DNA from: Fulvia fulva
Taxonomy: Eukaryota > Ascomycota > Dothideomycetes > Mycosphaerellales > Mycosphaerellaceae
NCBI RefSeq assembly: GCF_020509005.1
Contig: NC_063021.1
Location: 2,356,001-2,420,000, forward strand
DNA: 64,000 nucleotides
Direction: 5' to 3'
Under the pieces are notes generated by a model that made no database searches, was not told the origin of the DNA, and saw nothing but the letters and a program-made list of their open reading frames with translations. A program made the translations under genes and the position numbers. Of this stretch, positions 1 through 12,256 are shown in pieces (within the stretch, counting starts at the first letter, position 1; every line of letters starts with the position of its first letter).

Positions 1-786
1 TAGAGAGTACGTAGGTGACCTTAGTTAGTTAGGTCGAACTCCTTAGGTATGTCGTAGACTAGGATCGTAAATTACTTCGTTAAGACCTTCGCTAATGCCG
101 TAACCTTAGATACCTACTATAGCTATACCTCTAGGTGCCTCCTAGTAGTAGTAGAGCTAGTATAGATCTATAGAGTACCGTTAGACTATTAGTTCACTAC
201 GACTACCCCTAGTTAAATAATTCGTTAGGCGAGCTCCTTATTCGATAGCTTCGTAACTTCGGCCTAGTCTTCCTTTACTATAATACGGATCGTAACTACG
301 TCGTACGTTAGGCGGGGGCCTAGTATCGAAGCCGCGACCGATACCTAGCTATAGGGGTGTTAATTCCGGGTAGCCTTATTAATCGCCTAAGACGTCGGCC
401 TTATTTCTTATTGTCCTCGGTAATAAGATAGTATAAGCGCCGTATATAGCTAAGCGATTATCCCTATAGAGACTAGTATAGGAGCTAATCGTCAGTTTCT
501 ATACTTTTTACGTCCTCTATTAGTTACTACTAGTTGTCTTAGGAGAGCTTCGCCTATAGAGCCGTAGGCGCCGGTAGTGCCGTAGTCTAGGCTACTATTA
601 CCTAGGAGTTGCCTAATATAGCTAGGCACCTCCGCGGCGTTTAGAGCTAAAGAAATAGGGTGAAGAGAACTTTAAGCTGTCTAAATTAAATAAGGTGGAA
701 CTCCCGTAATTCTAGGTGTAGTGGCCTACTTTATAGATCGTTAGAATAGCCTTAATAAGAGCTCTCGAATGTGTCGTATTTAGCGA
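1..786 (-). mobile_element. RIP-degraded LINE A, 5' part (cut by window edge)
   Basis: This is co-linear with the 5' untranslated region and start of ORF1 of the intact LINE A copy (about 42,930-43,705), in the same minus orientation. Nearly every CA or TG of the intact copy is TA here, so no reading frame survives. Similarity stops near 786, close to where the intact copy has its own 5' end, so this is probably the true element start. The rest lies left of the window. Confidence 0.85.
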
Positions 787-1469
787 TATAAGGCGAAAAT
801 CGGTCTTTCTTAAGTATTAGGTAGTCTATACCTTTAGATACTACTCGCGCCTAGGAATATTAAGCACCCGATATAGGAACGAGGGTTTTGCCTAAGACAC
901 TACCTATTCCGCTATATAACGTACCTAGTCTAATATAGTAGATTACGACGAGGAAAAGACGATAGCCTAAGTAAGGAAAAGACGGCTATTAGGACGGGGA
1001 AAAGACGTATAATACGAGTAGATTAGTTCTATAATCGGGGAGGATCGAGGGTAGGGTAATAAGGAACTTTATATTAGTTAGTAGGTAGAAACGTAAGGAG
1101 TACGCTACCCGGCGTAGTATATACCCCGAGCAAACCTACGAGGTATAGACGGCCGCTTTCTAGAGATAGGCTATAGTAACGCGAAGGGCGTCAAAACCTA
1201 GGGCGTAGTATATACTAGTAGCGACGGCTAATACTATCTATATAGCCCGAGAGGACGGATACGTATATCGGTTAATAGAGAGTACTAAAGGGCTAAGGCC
1301 TAGAGAGGTAGATATTGGCTTAAGGAGTAAATAGGGAGGGAGGGCGTAGAGGGAAGCTTTTGCTCCGGGCTAACCTCTCGAAACGAGGCTATACGGTAGT
1401 ACTAGATAAGTAGGAAAGCGCGGTTAAGACATCTTACCTTATCTCGTAGCTAGCTTACTAAATACGATT
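787..1469. other. RIP-mutated spacer of unknown origin
   Basis: TA-rich sequence between two LINE A pieces, with no frame longer than a few dozen codons and no similarity I can see to the other repeats in this window. A short motif around gaaaagacg recurs three times near 950-1,005, and the stretch 1,260-1,380 is purine-rich. It is probably the remnant of another element, but I cannot name it. Confidence 0.4.
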
Positions 1470-3192
1470 CCTTCCCTACTAGATATATCGGGAGCCTTTG
1501 ACTACGTATTATACCCGCGGCTACTCTATATCCTAAGGTCGAAAGGACTCCCTAAGTAGCTTTTTAACTTCGTACGGTCCTACCTCTAAAACCGTAGTAC
1601 GTCGATCCTAGTCGGTCAGTATAAAAGCCTATCTTAAGTAGTCTATACTAGAATCCCGTAAGGCTTAACGCTAGTACCTATCCTATTCCTCTTCTTTATA
1701 GCGACGCTACTCCTAGCCCTAGAATCCTAGAACACCGCTACGCGCGGCTTCGTAGACGATACGAATATCCTAGCGTAGTCTTCCTCGACTAAGGAGAACT
1801 ATAGGCTACTAGAAGAGAAGTATGAGATCTATAAGGACTAGGCTAGGAGGTATAGGGCTCGGTTTACCCTAGAAAAGTACAATCTAATACACTTTACGAG
1901 CCGGCTACGGTTCTATAATATATAAGCTTCTATCTAGATATAGGAGCATACGACTAACCCGGTAAATTAGCTTAGGATCCTCGAGCTATAGGTAGACCCG
2001 GCGCTACGGTAGAGGAAGTACGTATAGGCGATATTACGGAAAGCTAAACAGAATATAGTATTATACTAGAGGCTTACTACGTCTATATAGGGGGAGGACT
2101 TTCGGTAGTTACGACTTCTATATACGGCTATTATACGGCCAGTCCTTACCTATAGTAGCTAAGTGTAGTCCTTAGGCGAGAGGGCCTACCTATTAAAGGG
2201 ACTCGTCGCGCCGTTAGCGAAGATCCAAAACCAATGCCTAAGGAAGGTCACCGGGGTATATAAGTCGACACTAATAAGGATACTTAAGTACGAGACCGCT
2301 ATACCGCCGATCGACCTATATATCTAGGGACTACGGACCTCCTACTTAGGTAAGTCGGTATAGTACCTAGTATAGAAGGTCATCGCTAGTATAGTCGTAA
2401 GGGCCCGCAAATTAGTACTAGCGTATAAGGGCATTCGACCCGGAAACGAGCCGAACTACCGGGTAAGGGACAAATAGCTAGTAATATAATAGGAAGGTAA
2501 AAAATTGTTTATAGAGTAACTATAGAAGGAAAGGTAGAACAAGTAGGTTATAAGGTATAGTAGACGCCCTTAGCTAGCGGGACAACCTAAGGAATAGTTA
2601 GCTACTAAATCCGCGGTTAAGTACCCCCTAAAGCTTATCTACTATCGCCTTACGAGGGTATAGAGTAGTATAGTAACCTAACTATAAAGCGAACATATTG
2701 GCCTCTAGGGGTACCTATTATAGAGGAAGGTTCTAGAATATATAAATACTAGCTGCCCCTACGGCTATTACTCCTAGAACGTACGGTACGTACTCCTCGT
2801 CTATCCGAGGTAGTCGCTAGGAAGGGGGGAGTAGATAGTAAAGGCGAGGAACCGGACGATTAGGGTACTTCTTAACAACGTTAAGGACCTACGGCGTATT
2901 ACGAACTAGATACTAGAGAAGGGCTAGCTAGAATAGTACCGCCTAGTAGGAGTAGTATAGGAAGAGAGGATATAGCGTAGCGCGACGAGACTAGCTAGGA
3001 GCGGGGGCTAACGGGGTAGTGATATAGACTACGTACGTTTAGAGGGAAAGCTAATCTAGATAAGGAGAAGTCGGGGGCGGGAAGGGTTTTCACCTATTTA
3101 GGTTTCCCTTTATATATAATAATAGATATATACCTATATAGACCGAATAGGGTCCTAGAATAGGGGAATAACAAATCTATCTATCTATATAG
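1470..3192 (+). mobile_element. RIP-degraded LINE A, 3' half
   Basis: From about 1,479 this aligns base for base with the reverse transcriptase region of LINE A (compare 35,340 onward and 50,220 onward). It continues through the C-terminal zinc-knuckle region to the element's 3' untranslated region and its (TCTA)n tail at about 3,176-3,190. Differences from the intact copy are overwhelmingly C-to-T in CpA or the complement. The 5' half is missing. It points opposite to the LINE A piece at 1-786, so the two are not one insertion. Confidence 0.9.
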
Positions 3193-3595
3193 TACGATAG
3201 ACGGACTATACCTAGAGCTAGGCTAAGTAATTAGTAATGTTACTAGGATATAAGGAGCTAGCGTTAGCCTTCTACTAGAGATACCGTAATAAACTAAAGC
3301 CTACCTTCGACGGCCTTAACGAGCCGGTAACCTAATATAGTATAGCGTTAGTCCTTAACCCGTATTCACTAACTCTATAAGACAACGGCTTCCTATCGGC
3401 TAAAGGGGAATTAGTAGCGCTACTTCCTATAAAGCTAGGCTATAGTTACTAATACTCCGCGACACGTACTATATATAATAGATAAGCTCTTAAAATAAGT
3501 AATAACTATTAGACTAGTAATAGTCTACTATACGCTTCGAGCACTAAACGTAGTAGTAACGTCGTAGGAGCTCCTTCTTTAAGGAGGGGGGGTAC
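3193..3595 (+). mobile_element. Probable 3' internal end of a gypsy-type LTR element
   Basis: Degraded sequence ending in a purine run (aaggaggggggg, about 3,581-3,592) directly before a TGTTACG. That layout fits a polypurine tract followed by a 3' LTR. No protein motif is left to confirm the superfamily. The gypsy assignment rests only on the tract and the LTR start. Confidence 0.4.
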
Positions 3596-3906
3596 TGTTA
3601 CGAGATAGCCCTTTTACTTACTTTACGTACTATCCCGCGACATATCGACGTTATCGGCCGTAACTCCGCGCGCTAGCGCCCTTCTAATTTCTTTATCTAT
3701 TCGCCTTCCTTTAGACCCCTTAGATAGCTCGCGTAACTATATATATCTTTACCCGACTATACTATAGCCCCCTCGCCCGTAATAGATAGCGTATATCTAC
3801 GTATAGTATTATTAGTATTAGTATAGATACGTTTTAGAAGAAGGAAAGGTATTCTAGGATTTCTTAGTCTAGAGACTAGTAAACCCTATTATATACTCTA
3901 GTTACA
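3596..3906 (+). repeat. Probable LTR (TGTTACG...GTTACA)
   Basis: It begins TGTTACG straight after a purine tract and can be closed at GTTACA (3,901-3,906), giving about 311 bp with TG...CA ends. No second copy lies in the window, so the 3' boundary is provisional. Confidence 0.4.
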
Positions 3907-4064
3907 TAACGCTTAATCTCCTATTCCTTAACTTAATAACCTATAATTCCTAATATTCAAAACCATTCACTATATAGTAATCGATAGGTTAATCTTACGC
4001 TTTCTTTTCTAACGCTACGGAGGTTAAGTTGGCGTAGCAATAGGTACTAGAGTTATTGATACTC

Positions 4065-4088
4065 TAGTAGTAGTAGTAGTAGTAGTAG
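4065..4088. repeat. (TAG)n microsatellite
   Basis: Eight consecutive TAG/AGT triplets in the RIP-mutated block. It may have been a CAG or TGG repeat before mutation. Confidence 0.8.
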
Positions 4089-5835
4089 ACTCTCCTTCTA
4101 TTAAGGAATTAGTTAGAGTATCTATAATAGTACGAGCCTTTTTTAGTTTCTTCTTCTCTCGGATCGTATTAAAGCAACTAGTAGTAGTAAAGTTCTAGAG
4201 ACTATAATAAGTAGACTTTAGGTTAAAAGATAATATATACTACGACTCGCGTCGACTCGTAGCGGCCGGAGATACTAGAGAGCTCCGACTCGCTAGAGGC
4301 GACGACGGAATAATAGTTAAAGCTAGTAATACGATAGTAGGTACTAGCCGAGTACCTCGATAGAGATTCTTAGCTCTATAATCTTTATAGAACCTAGTAG
4401 AGTTATTATACTTATAACCGCCCTTAAGATAGTATTGAGTCTATAGCTTCTAAGAAGCTATACTACTAGAAGAGGAGGCTAAGGAGTATAGTAGGGCGAG
4501 CCTTACGAGTACGGCTACGAGTATATAGAGCGGGTAAGGGTAGATATATAAATAGATAGGACGATATTATAATACTATTACCTACTTCTAGTAGTTTATT
4601 AGCTACTTTAAATATAGCCCGAATATAATTAGTAGGCTATAGCTCGTTATTATCTCTTAGCTAATAAAACTCTATTAGTATACAACTCTTATTAAAGAAA
4701 GCTCGAGCTACTAGCCGTAAATAATTATAGGCCTATAGGTAGAGCTTCTCTCTACGGGGCGGAGAACTAGACTCGCTACCGTATAGCCGTGAAGGGAAGC
4801 CTCCGGCCTATAGTATTTCGTTTACCTAGAGTATTGTATTCTCGAGTAGGTACGCTTCGAGATCTACAACTTATATTAGTACTACGAGTACGGCGCGAGT
4901 TAAGCTTAGAGCTTTAAGCGCTCTACTTAACAAACTCTATTCTACGCCGACTAAGTATATATAGAGTAGCGGAGATTATTTACCGCTTTTTAGATATACT
5001 TATAGTAGCGGTATCTAGACTCGTAAAGTACCTATAGAGATTACTAACCAAACTAATCGACGTATTCCTTCTACTACTATAGAATCGGACTCTTAGTAGT
5101 TATATCCTTTTCCTTAAAGTTGGTACCTTTAAGCTATAGATATAAGAATAAGATTTCCGGTACGCTAGGGATATATAACTTAGTATTATAGTTACGAATA
5201 GAGTAGGAATTCTAAGACTCTATAAACTTATCTTCTATAATATATATTATCGGAGTACATACGGTAAGGAAGGCGATTTGATCTACTACCTCTATAGAGT
5301 TATATAGGTCCTCGTCCTTTATCTAGTTAAAGTAAGTACGCTATCGATTTAATACTACCCTTACCTATTTACCGTAGAGATATTCTATAGTATTGTTAGC
5401 CTTAGTAGTATAGAACTAGAAGGCGTTATTAAACGCTAGTACTTTACCGGCCTCTATCTTATATACCTAAGTATAGAGGTCGGCTAGTATAGAGGTTTTG
5501 ATACCTATATTAGACCGGACTATTTAGGGTTACTATCTAGTTATAAATATAAAGTTGAAGTACTACGTAAAGGTTAAGAACTTCGTCTTTACGATAGTAC
5601 TAATATATACCTATAAGACTATATAGAAGAATATATCGATAGCGATATATACCTATAAACTAAACTAGCGCTCGAACTTATATATAGCGTCGATAGATAT
5701 TATATCTCTAGGACTAATTACTTTTAGACGAGTAGTAAACACTCTAGCCCGCTTTTACTAGGGCTAGCGAGATATAAACAGTAGAGCTACAAGCCTTAAT
5801 ACGATCTTATAAATACAATTCCTACGTAGAAAGGT

Positions 5836-6106
5836 TAGTAAGTATTGTAGCAAGTATAGTAGCGAGTATAGTAGTAAGTATAGTAGTAAGTATAGTAGTA
5901 AGTATAGTAGTAAGTATAGTAGTAAGTTTATCCTAAGTATTATCCTAAGTATTATCCTAAGTAGGTACGAGTCCTATAGCGAGTAGTAGCGAGTCCTATA
6001 GCGAGTCTTATAGCGAGTCCTATAGCGAGTCCTATAGCGAGTCCTATATCGAGTCTAGTAGCGACTCCTATAGCGAGTCCTATAGTAAGTCCGGTAGCGA
6101 GTCTAC
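5836..6106 (+). repeat. Degraded 12-nt tandem array (minisatellite)
   Basis: Two related sub-arrays lie head to tail. The first has units close to agtaagtatagt, about eight copies, with variants of the form cctaagtattat. The second has units close to agcgagtcctat, about ten copies up to 6,106. Both units are 12 nt, so the phase is kept across the array. That suggests a former coding tetrapeptide repeat (for example Ser-Glu-Ser-Tyr-like) inside a transposon protein or captured gene. Drift between units is mostly C-to-T or G-to-A. Confidence 0.75.
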
Positions 6107-7506
6107 TTAGGAATATAGCTACTCTTTAGAGCTTTAATATATAGTTTATTACGTATATAATTTATCCGTATCTTAACTAAGTCCACCGGGCTAGATAGTC
6201 TAGCCGTTTAAGTATTATATTATTATCTAGAGTTACTAGTAAAAAACTCGACTACTATAATAGCGGTAGATTCGATTAGAGTATAGTATAGGGGATTCTT
6301 TTTATCTAGTCCTTTAGATATAGTGGAAATAGCCTATATATTCTTTTAATAGCCTCGTACCGGAGGATCTTAATATATAAGTAAAATACGGGTTATTTCG
6401 TTAATAATATTATCTTATAGCTACTCTATAGCCTACTAGTAAAATAGCTAAGTCGTAATACACCTCTTATCTCCGCTATTATAAGTAGATTATCTATAGC
6501 ATTGGAGGAACTAAGCGTCGCTATAGGGTAATATTATTAATATATTATTTTTACTCTAGATAAATAACTTAGTACGATTTTTAACTCGTAAGGTACTTAG
6601 AGAACTACTGATATCTTCTTTTACTCTATAATAGATTTTACTACTTCGCTATATCTAGGTCTAGTCCCTAGTATTCCGATTATAGAAGAGCCTTACGAGT
6701 ACTACCGTAAGTCGCCCGTATAATATAGCGAGTATACTACTTTTAGAATATATATACCTACTAATATAATAATACTATCTCTAGATATATCTAGCTAGTA
6801 CTTTATACTTATAGCCCTATCTTCTACTATACAAGAGTACCTTATGTAGTATAGTCTTAATCGTAGTATTAACCTTATCTATATTCTCCCTCGATACCCT
6901 TCTATAGAGACCTATCTTATATTATAGCCTTATAAGCTAAACTTACGAGATAGTAAAACTATCTAGTTATAGTATAGCTACGGTCTTCTTATCTCCTATA
7001 TCGTACTACTAGAATAACTCTATAATCCGACCTCTTAGTATAAGCTCTTTATCTCTTAAGTAGTTCCTTTTAGGGTAGCGTATAAGGTCTATCTAATATA
7101 TTTAGCGCTCGTAGGTACGGGTTAGGATAGTAATGCTATAGTTCTACTATAAGGACCGGATAATATCTTCTTAAGTCTTGCCCTACTATATCTAGGTAGT
7201 AATCTCGTCTCGGTAGGGTTCTAGTAATAGTACTAGACGTAGTATAATAGAAACAATAATAATAACGATATAATACGCGCTACGAGTCTACCTACGAGTA
7301 TAGCGGTAAGTCTATAGATGATAGATATAACTTTATAGATTAATAAAACCATAAAATGTTAAGAAAGTCGGCTTGGCGGAAAGTCACGCTTGGGCGATCG
7401 CCGTTGCTGGAGCGCCGGCCGAGCGCGTCACAAGCGCGAAGCTCAAGGTTCATTGATTGTTTGTCGGCGAACATGACATTTGTTCCACTCGTCGTCATAA
7501 ACCACA

Positions 7507-10500
7507 ATGTTCGCGGGCCCAGGCACACCCAAAGCGCGCTCAATACGCACTGCACCGTCGACCACACCAGTCGTGCCCGTGCCATCGTATCTCCTGGACA
7601 CGGTGCAGTCCAACACTCCGTCGGGACCTCCGCCGGGAGGTCGATCGGCCTTCAACAGCTCCTACAATCCTGGCAAGAAGAACGCCGGTTATGGAGTGCC
7701 GGACGAGTCTGAGTACTATGAGGATGAAGACGAAGACGTGGAGGCCGAGGACGACGACCTGTTTGGGAGGCAGTCTCTCTTGAGCTCGCGTGGACCAGCC
7801 CACTCACTGCGAAGTTCAATAGGCGCATCGCAGTCGCGAGGCATCAAACGAGACCGCGGGGGACAGCCAAAGGAGACGCTGGAAAAGAAGCACGGCCCGG
7901 TCATGAGGTTCAACACCAGAGGGAAGAAAGCGGCCCAGCTGAAGGAACCAGACCATGTGATACTGGAGAGCGAGCGCATAGTCGACGACGTGAATGCGAG
8001 GATACAGCGACAGCCTGGCCAGCGTGATGCACTTCTTGCGGATGCCGCTTCACAACTGACAAAGCTGTGGAGCAAGGCCTCCAAGTCAGCCACCAAGCCC
8101 GGCGGCATTGGACCAGAGTCGAGTGATGGACTGACCAAGGCAAATTACCTCGCGAGTCTGTTGCTCCAGCTCTACTATCCGCATTCCACCAAGGCGACGC
8201 CCGCGACTCGGAACCCTCGATCGCTAACCACAACCGAACAAGCGCCCACAGCTGTGCCCGTACCGAAAGCGCTTCTCGAATGGCTCGAGACGTACCACGT
8301 GCCGTTCCCGGACGACTATGACTATGTGCGAGACTACAACCCAGCTCCATCTGCCCAGGAGTCGTTCTGGGACGTGGTGCTGGCGAACATCCTCCGCGGC
8401 AAACTCGGTCGTGCTGTAGGCTTGCTGAAAGATGCCGGCTGGGAGCACGCATACACGGCAGAAGAGGACCATGCATACGAGGGCTACAACGATCAGCAAT
8501 TGGAATACATCGACGAGGCGGTCGACGACTGCGTCAGGGTGCTTGAGGCATGTCCTGGTCACAAATACGATGATTGGGATGTTCGGAGCCTGGATTGGAC
8601 CACATACCGCCAGCGTGCTAATGCCATGTTCGAGAAGCTCGTTGTTCTAGCCGAAGGTGATGGCGAGCAAGAGGGGAACATGTTCGAGCGCAGTGTGCGA
8701 GGTGGAGGTCAGAGCCTTTCAAGCTCGGTGCGGAAAGCAGAAAGCAAGGTCCCTTATACCATATACGACAACTTGAAGGTTGTGTACGGGATTTTGTTGG
8801 GCTGCACTGAAGAGATACTGATGACAGCACAAGACTGGCTAGAAGGCTCACTGTACCTGACTATCTGGTGGGATGGCACGAGCGAAGAAGACATGGGCGC
8901 AAGTCTCAGCAGGAGTAGTATGCGAAGAAGCGCGATACAGTCAGATCGTTTGGTGGACGGGTTCCCTCTGGATGCATACCGACGGAGGTTAGCACGAGCT
9001 TTTGACGACATTACAAAAGACGTCGAGGAGCCAAACAAGAACGAGAAGAAGGATCCCGTCTTCGAGGTCGACACGCTGGACTCGATACAGCTCGGGCTTG
9101 GATGCGTGCTCGAAGGCAGCGTCACAGAAGCCGTGGAGCTACTTCGGACCTGGAGCATGCCAATCACCGTGTCAGTCGCAGAACTTGGTACCCTCGGCAG
9201 ATGGATCCCTTGTGCACGACCAAGGAGTAGAGGTGGCTTCGAGTTTTCTAGGGACAATCTCTTAGGCATGTCCGCTCCTGGAGCGCCGCCACCGGATGAC
9301 CTCGACCTAGATGAGCTTTTGAGCGAGTACGCAGATCTGTTATCCGCCAAGAGAGAGGTAAGAATCTTCGAGTCCTGTCGCACTGTACATACTGACACTT
9401 CCAGGTTGATGCGAAAGAAGGCTGGGAGCTCTCAGTCGCGGTGCTGAATCGACTTGATCAAGCACCGGCTGCAGAAGATAGGATTGGTGATCTGCTACAA
9501 CGACTTGACTTAGCAGAAGAAGCTAGAGTTGGCAAGGTCTTGCAGGTCTGCGATGAGCTTGGTCAGGTCGAGCAGCGTCGACAAATCGCTGAGGTACGTT
9601 ACATGTCCTTTTGTCAAACTCGAGATCAAGCTGACATGATTACAGCGCTTTGCAGACTCGCTCGATGAACAAGGCGTACAGGCAGCTGGCACAATACTGA
9701 CGTACTACGCTCGAGCACAAGCAGATACGAAGCTGAAGGAGAGGATATCAACCCTGACAGCATCATGCCTAGCACAATCCGCTGCATTCCCACCGCAAAA
9801 CGAGCTAGACGAGACTCTCGCCGCTCTCATCAGCAAAGACCGACCAGCAATGAAAGCGCTTGCCAAGGTTGACCTCGAGGCGGCCACTCTGCTATCGTCA
9901 CAACTTAGCGGATACGCCACTCTTCGCAAGTACTACGATCTCCGCGACCAAGAGATCTACACCTCACAAGGCATCCCCGTCGACCACCCACTCCGATCCC
10001 TCGAGCGACGCCGAGCAGCCGCATCCGCCCTCTTCGCCATCATCACAAGCGCCGCAGACTGCATCTCCGGCGGTCTCTACGACCCAGAAGTAGAATCCGT
10101 CATTCCCGCCGACGGGATCCTAACTCTACTCGGCGAAGCCCTCCCCCTTCTCGGCCAGCAGCTGAGAATCTTCACCGAACAGCACGTCTACACCCTCCTC
10201 GCGATCGTCGAAGCCTTCCACGCAAGCCCTTCGCGGATACAGGAGAATGCCGATAGCTTACTCGCCACGACTCTGGATCTGTATAAAGAGGAGACGAGCA
10301 CGGCGTCTGGGGTGTTCAAGAAAAAGAAGTCGAAGACGGATTTGAGTGCGAGTAGTAGTTGGGATATGATTGGCAGTGTCATGGCGCAGAGCCAGAGCGG
10401 GAAGGGCGTGAAGACTGAGCGCGCTTGGGATTGGAGACGGGGTCTTGTTGGGAGTGGGGAGGATGTTGACAGAGCTTTGGTCGTACGCTTGGTGCGAGAG

Positions 10501-10551
10501 GGACTTGTTAAGGAGGTTGCTGGTGGTTGGGGTGGGAGGCTGAATTGGTAG
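7507..10551 (+). CDS. NUP85: Nucleoporin Nup85 (Y-complex scaffold), 3 exons
   Basis: Exons 7507-9357, 9405-9593 and 9646-10551; introns of 47 and 52 nt with GTAAGA...CCAG and GTACGT...ACAG. Together they give 981 aa. The product is a structural subunit of the nuclear pore outer ring (Nup107/Nup84 or Y complex), an all-helical ACE1 protein. After a disordered N-terminus with an acidic run (about residues 70-85), it shows the family's FWDVVLANILRGKLGRAV helix pair (compare FWNLVTILVLQGRL in animal Nup85). Near the C-terminus it has ALPLLGQQLRIFTEQHVYTL (compare [20 protein letters not shown]). These resemblances are from memory of the family. The start is the first Met of the open frame, and the exon-exon joins keep frame exactly. 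It is longer than animal Nup85 (about 656 aa), mainly through N-terminal and loop extensions, as is usual in filamentous fungi. Confidence 0.88.
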
Positions 10552-10795
10552 AGTTTCTAGAGAGATTCTCGACGAGACGTGAGGAACTCGCAGTCATGAT
10601 ATTGCGGACGCTCCACGGTTTGGCGAAGCTCTTGTCAGCATGGGGCAATTAATGGAATGATACAAGACCAGATCTGGTTCGGTAGATGATGAGTCTGATT
10701 CGCCGTTCGAAGCTCTACGGAATACTGTCGGCCACTCTGATTCTACAATGCAAGAAAGAAGGACAAATGCATGACCGAAGCCAATGCGACTACCC
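10552..10795. other. Convergent intergenic region Nup85 / polygalacturonase
   Basis: A 244-nt gap between the Nup85 stop and the polygalacturonase stop on the other strand. It probably holds both 3' untranslated regions. No other feature is seen. Confidence 0.5.
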
Positions 10796-12256
10796 CTAGC
10801 ACGAAGCACCAGTTGGCACACCCTCGCAATCACTGCTCTTCTCACCGCCAGTGATGCTGACGCCCGACCAAGTCCAATCGCTGCACGAAGCGCACAGGAT
10901 GTAAACCTCCTCCGCATCATCCGCGACCGATCCAGTAACATCCGAAATCGTCAAGTCAGTGATCGGCACACCATCAGTAGGAGTACCAGTCGGCGAGCCG
11001 TTCTCGTAATCCTGCTGGATGACAATGCCGTACTTGGCAATGCTGCTGAGCGTAATTCCAGAGTATGTAACATTCTTGACCGAGCCCGTCGCGTCGTAAA
11101 CAGTCTTGATCCTCACACCATTGTCCGAGTCCGAAATCGTGTTATCCGCAATGTAAACATTGGCAACATCGTTATCGCTGCGTCCACCGACAGATCCAAT
11201 CGACAGACCATGTCCACCCGAGCAAGATCCGTCCGTGAAGGAAATGTCAGTACCGGAGTTGATGGCAAGGCAGTCATCCTGGTTCTTCACAGTCGCGCCG
11301 GAAATGTACACACCCGTCGACGAACCTACGTCAAAGGCATCGGTATTGTGACCCAGAGAATCGCCGTCCGAGTTCAACTCGTCGCCGGCCGAGTTATCGA
11401 TCGTGACATCCTTAATCGACAAGTTCTCCGCACCGTTGACGGAGAAGCACTGCACTGGGTAATTCTGAATATTCAACGCCTCGATCGTCGAGTCAATGAG
11501 TTTGTGCACGTAGAAGAACTTCGGCTTGGTCTTGCCACCGTTCGAGCCCTCGCCGTCCCACCATTTGGCGCCGTTGCCGTCGATTACGTGGCCGGAGGCA
11601 CCTGTGATGGTGATGTCGGTGCCGGAGAAGGAGATGATGGGGCCTTCCCATTCTTCGTACTCGACGGATGTGGTGCCTTGGAATTGGACTGTGGTGCCGT
11701 CGGTTAGGTCTGTCATGTCCAGAGTCTCGCCGGCTGGGATGGTGATGTCCTTGAGGACGATGTTGGTGCATGAGGCCTTGGAGGCGATGGCGGTGTCGGC
11801 GTCGGTGAAGGTGCAGCCGGAGTCGGCTGTTAGGGTGGCGGTCCCAGATTTGGATGAGCCTGAGGAGGCGATGGAGTTGCTGCTGCTGCTGCTCGAGGAG
11901 CTGCCAGTGGAGGCTGAGACCGCGGCGCTGGTGGAGTTTGAGCTCTTCTTGGTTGATGAGCTGGAGCTGTCATCGTCGTCGTCAGAAGAAGACTCCTTCT
12001 TGACCGAGACGACCGACCCAGTAACGATAGGTGCAGTCGGGTAGACCGCAGTGCCAGTTGGAACGATCGCGGAGCCAGTGCCCAGAGGAATGCTGCTGGG
12101 GCTCACACCGGTACCATAGCCTGGGACTGTGAAAGGGTACGACTTGGGCGAGTGCGTACCCTGGTGACCATGATGACCAGCGTGTGGACGCGCAACAGCA
12201 AACCCAGCGCCAGCGCCGAGAAGAAGTGCGGAAGTGATGACCTTCTGGTATACCAT
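10796..12256 (-). CDS. Secreted GH28 endopolygalacturonase with Ser-rich linker
   Basis: 486 aa, single exon. It hydrolyses alpha-1,4-galacturonan of plant pectin outside the cell. A signal peptide (residues 1-22, hydrophobic core [11 protein letters not shown]) is followed by a His/Pro-rich segment, an acidic patch and a Ser-rich low-complexity stretch (about 88-138). The right-handed beta-helix domain runs from about 145 to 486. All GH28 signatures are present: NTDAFD with Asp306, QDDC with Asp327 and Asp328, GHG with His349 in a [12 protein letters not shown] run, and RIK with Arg382 and Lys384. Paired cysteines at the C-terminus fit the family's disulfides. The Ser-rich N-terminal extension is unusual for a fungal endopolygalacturonase, which typically has about 340-380 residues, and could act as a wall-binding or spacer region. 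The endo mode is inferred from motif spacing; exo-acting or rhamnogalacturonan-active relatives are less likely. Confidence 0.93.
   Translation of the reverse strand: MVYQKVITSALLLGAGAGFAVARPHAGHHGHQGTHSPKSYPFTVPGYGTGVSPSSIPLGTGSAIVPTGTAVYPTAPIVTGSVVSVKKESSSDDDDDSSSSSTKKSSNSTSAAVSASTGSSSSSSSSNSIASSGSSKSGTATLTADSGCTFTDADTAIASKASCTNIVLKDITIPAGETLDMTDLTDGTTVQFQGTTSVEYEEWEGPIISFSGTDITITGASGHVIDGNGAKWWDGEGSNGGKTKPKFFYVHKLIDSTIEALNIQNYPVQCFSVNGAENLSIKDVTIDNSAGDELNSDGDSLGHNTDAFDVGSSTGVYISGATVKNQDDCLAINSGTDISFTDGSCSGGHGLSIGSVGGRSDNDVANVYIADNTISDSDNGVRIKTVYDATGSVKNVTYSGITLSSIAKYGIVIQQDYENGSPTGTPTDGVPITDLTISDVTGSVADDAEEVYILCASCSDWTWSGVSITGGEKSSDCEGVPTGASC

Larger units (their letters stand above)
3907..7344. 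other. RIP-mutated repeat block, unidentified
   Basis: About 3.4 kb of TA-rich, CpA/TpG-poor sequence with no reading frame. It contains a (TAG)n run at 4,065-4,088 and the 12-nt tandem array listed separately. I could not match it to the LINE, copia or gypsy sequences elsewhere in the window. The block ends abruptly near 7,345, where normal coding-type sequence starts about 160 bp before the Nup85 start codon. Confidence 0.5.

Noticed and set aside
787..1469. Joining the two LINE A pieces at the left edge into one inverted element
   Set aside because: The pieces point in opposite directions and the gap has no LINE sequence, so they are separate insertions.
5836..6106. CRISPR-like array
   Set aside because: Direct 12-nt units without spacers, in a fungal repeat block; a minisatellite explains it.
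10784..11707. 307-aa plus-strand open frame
   Set aside because: It is antisense to the GH28 gene, has no domain, and its Arg/Val-rich composition is what the complement of a Ser/Asp/Gly-rich gene gives.
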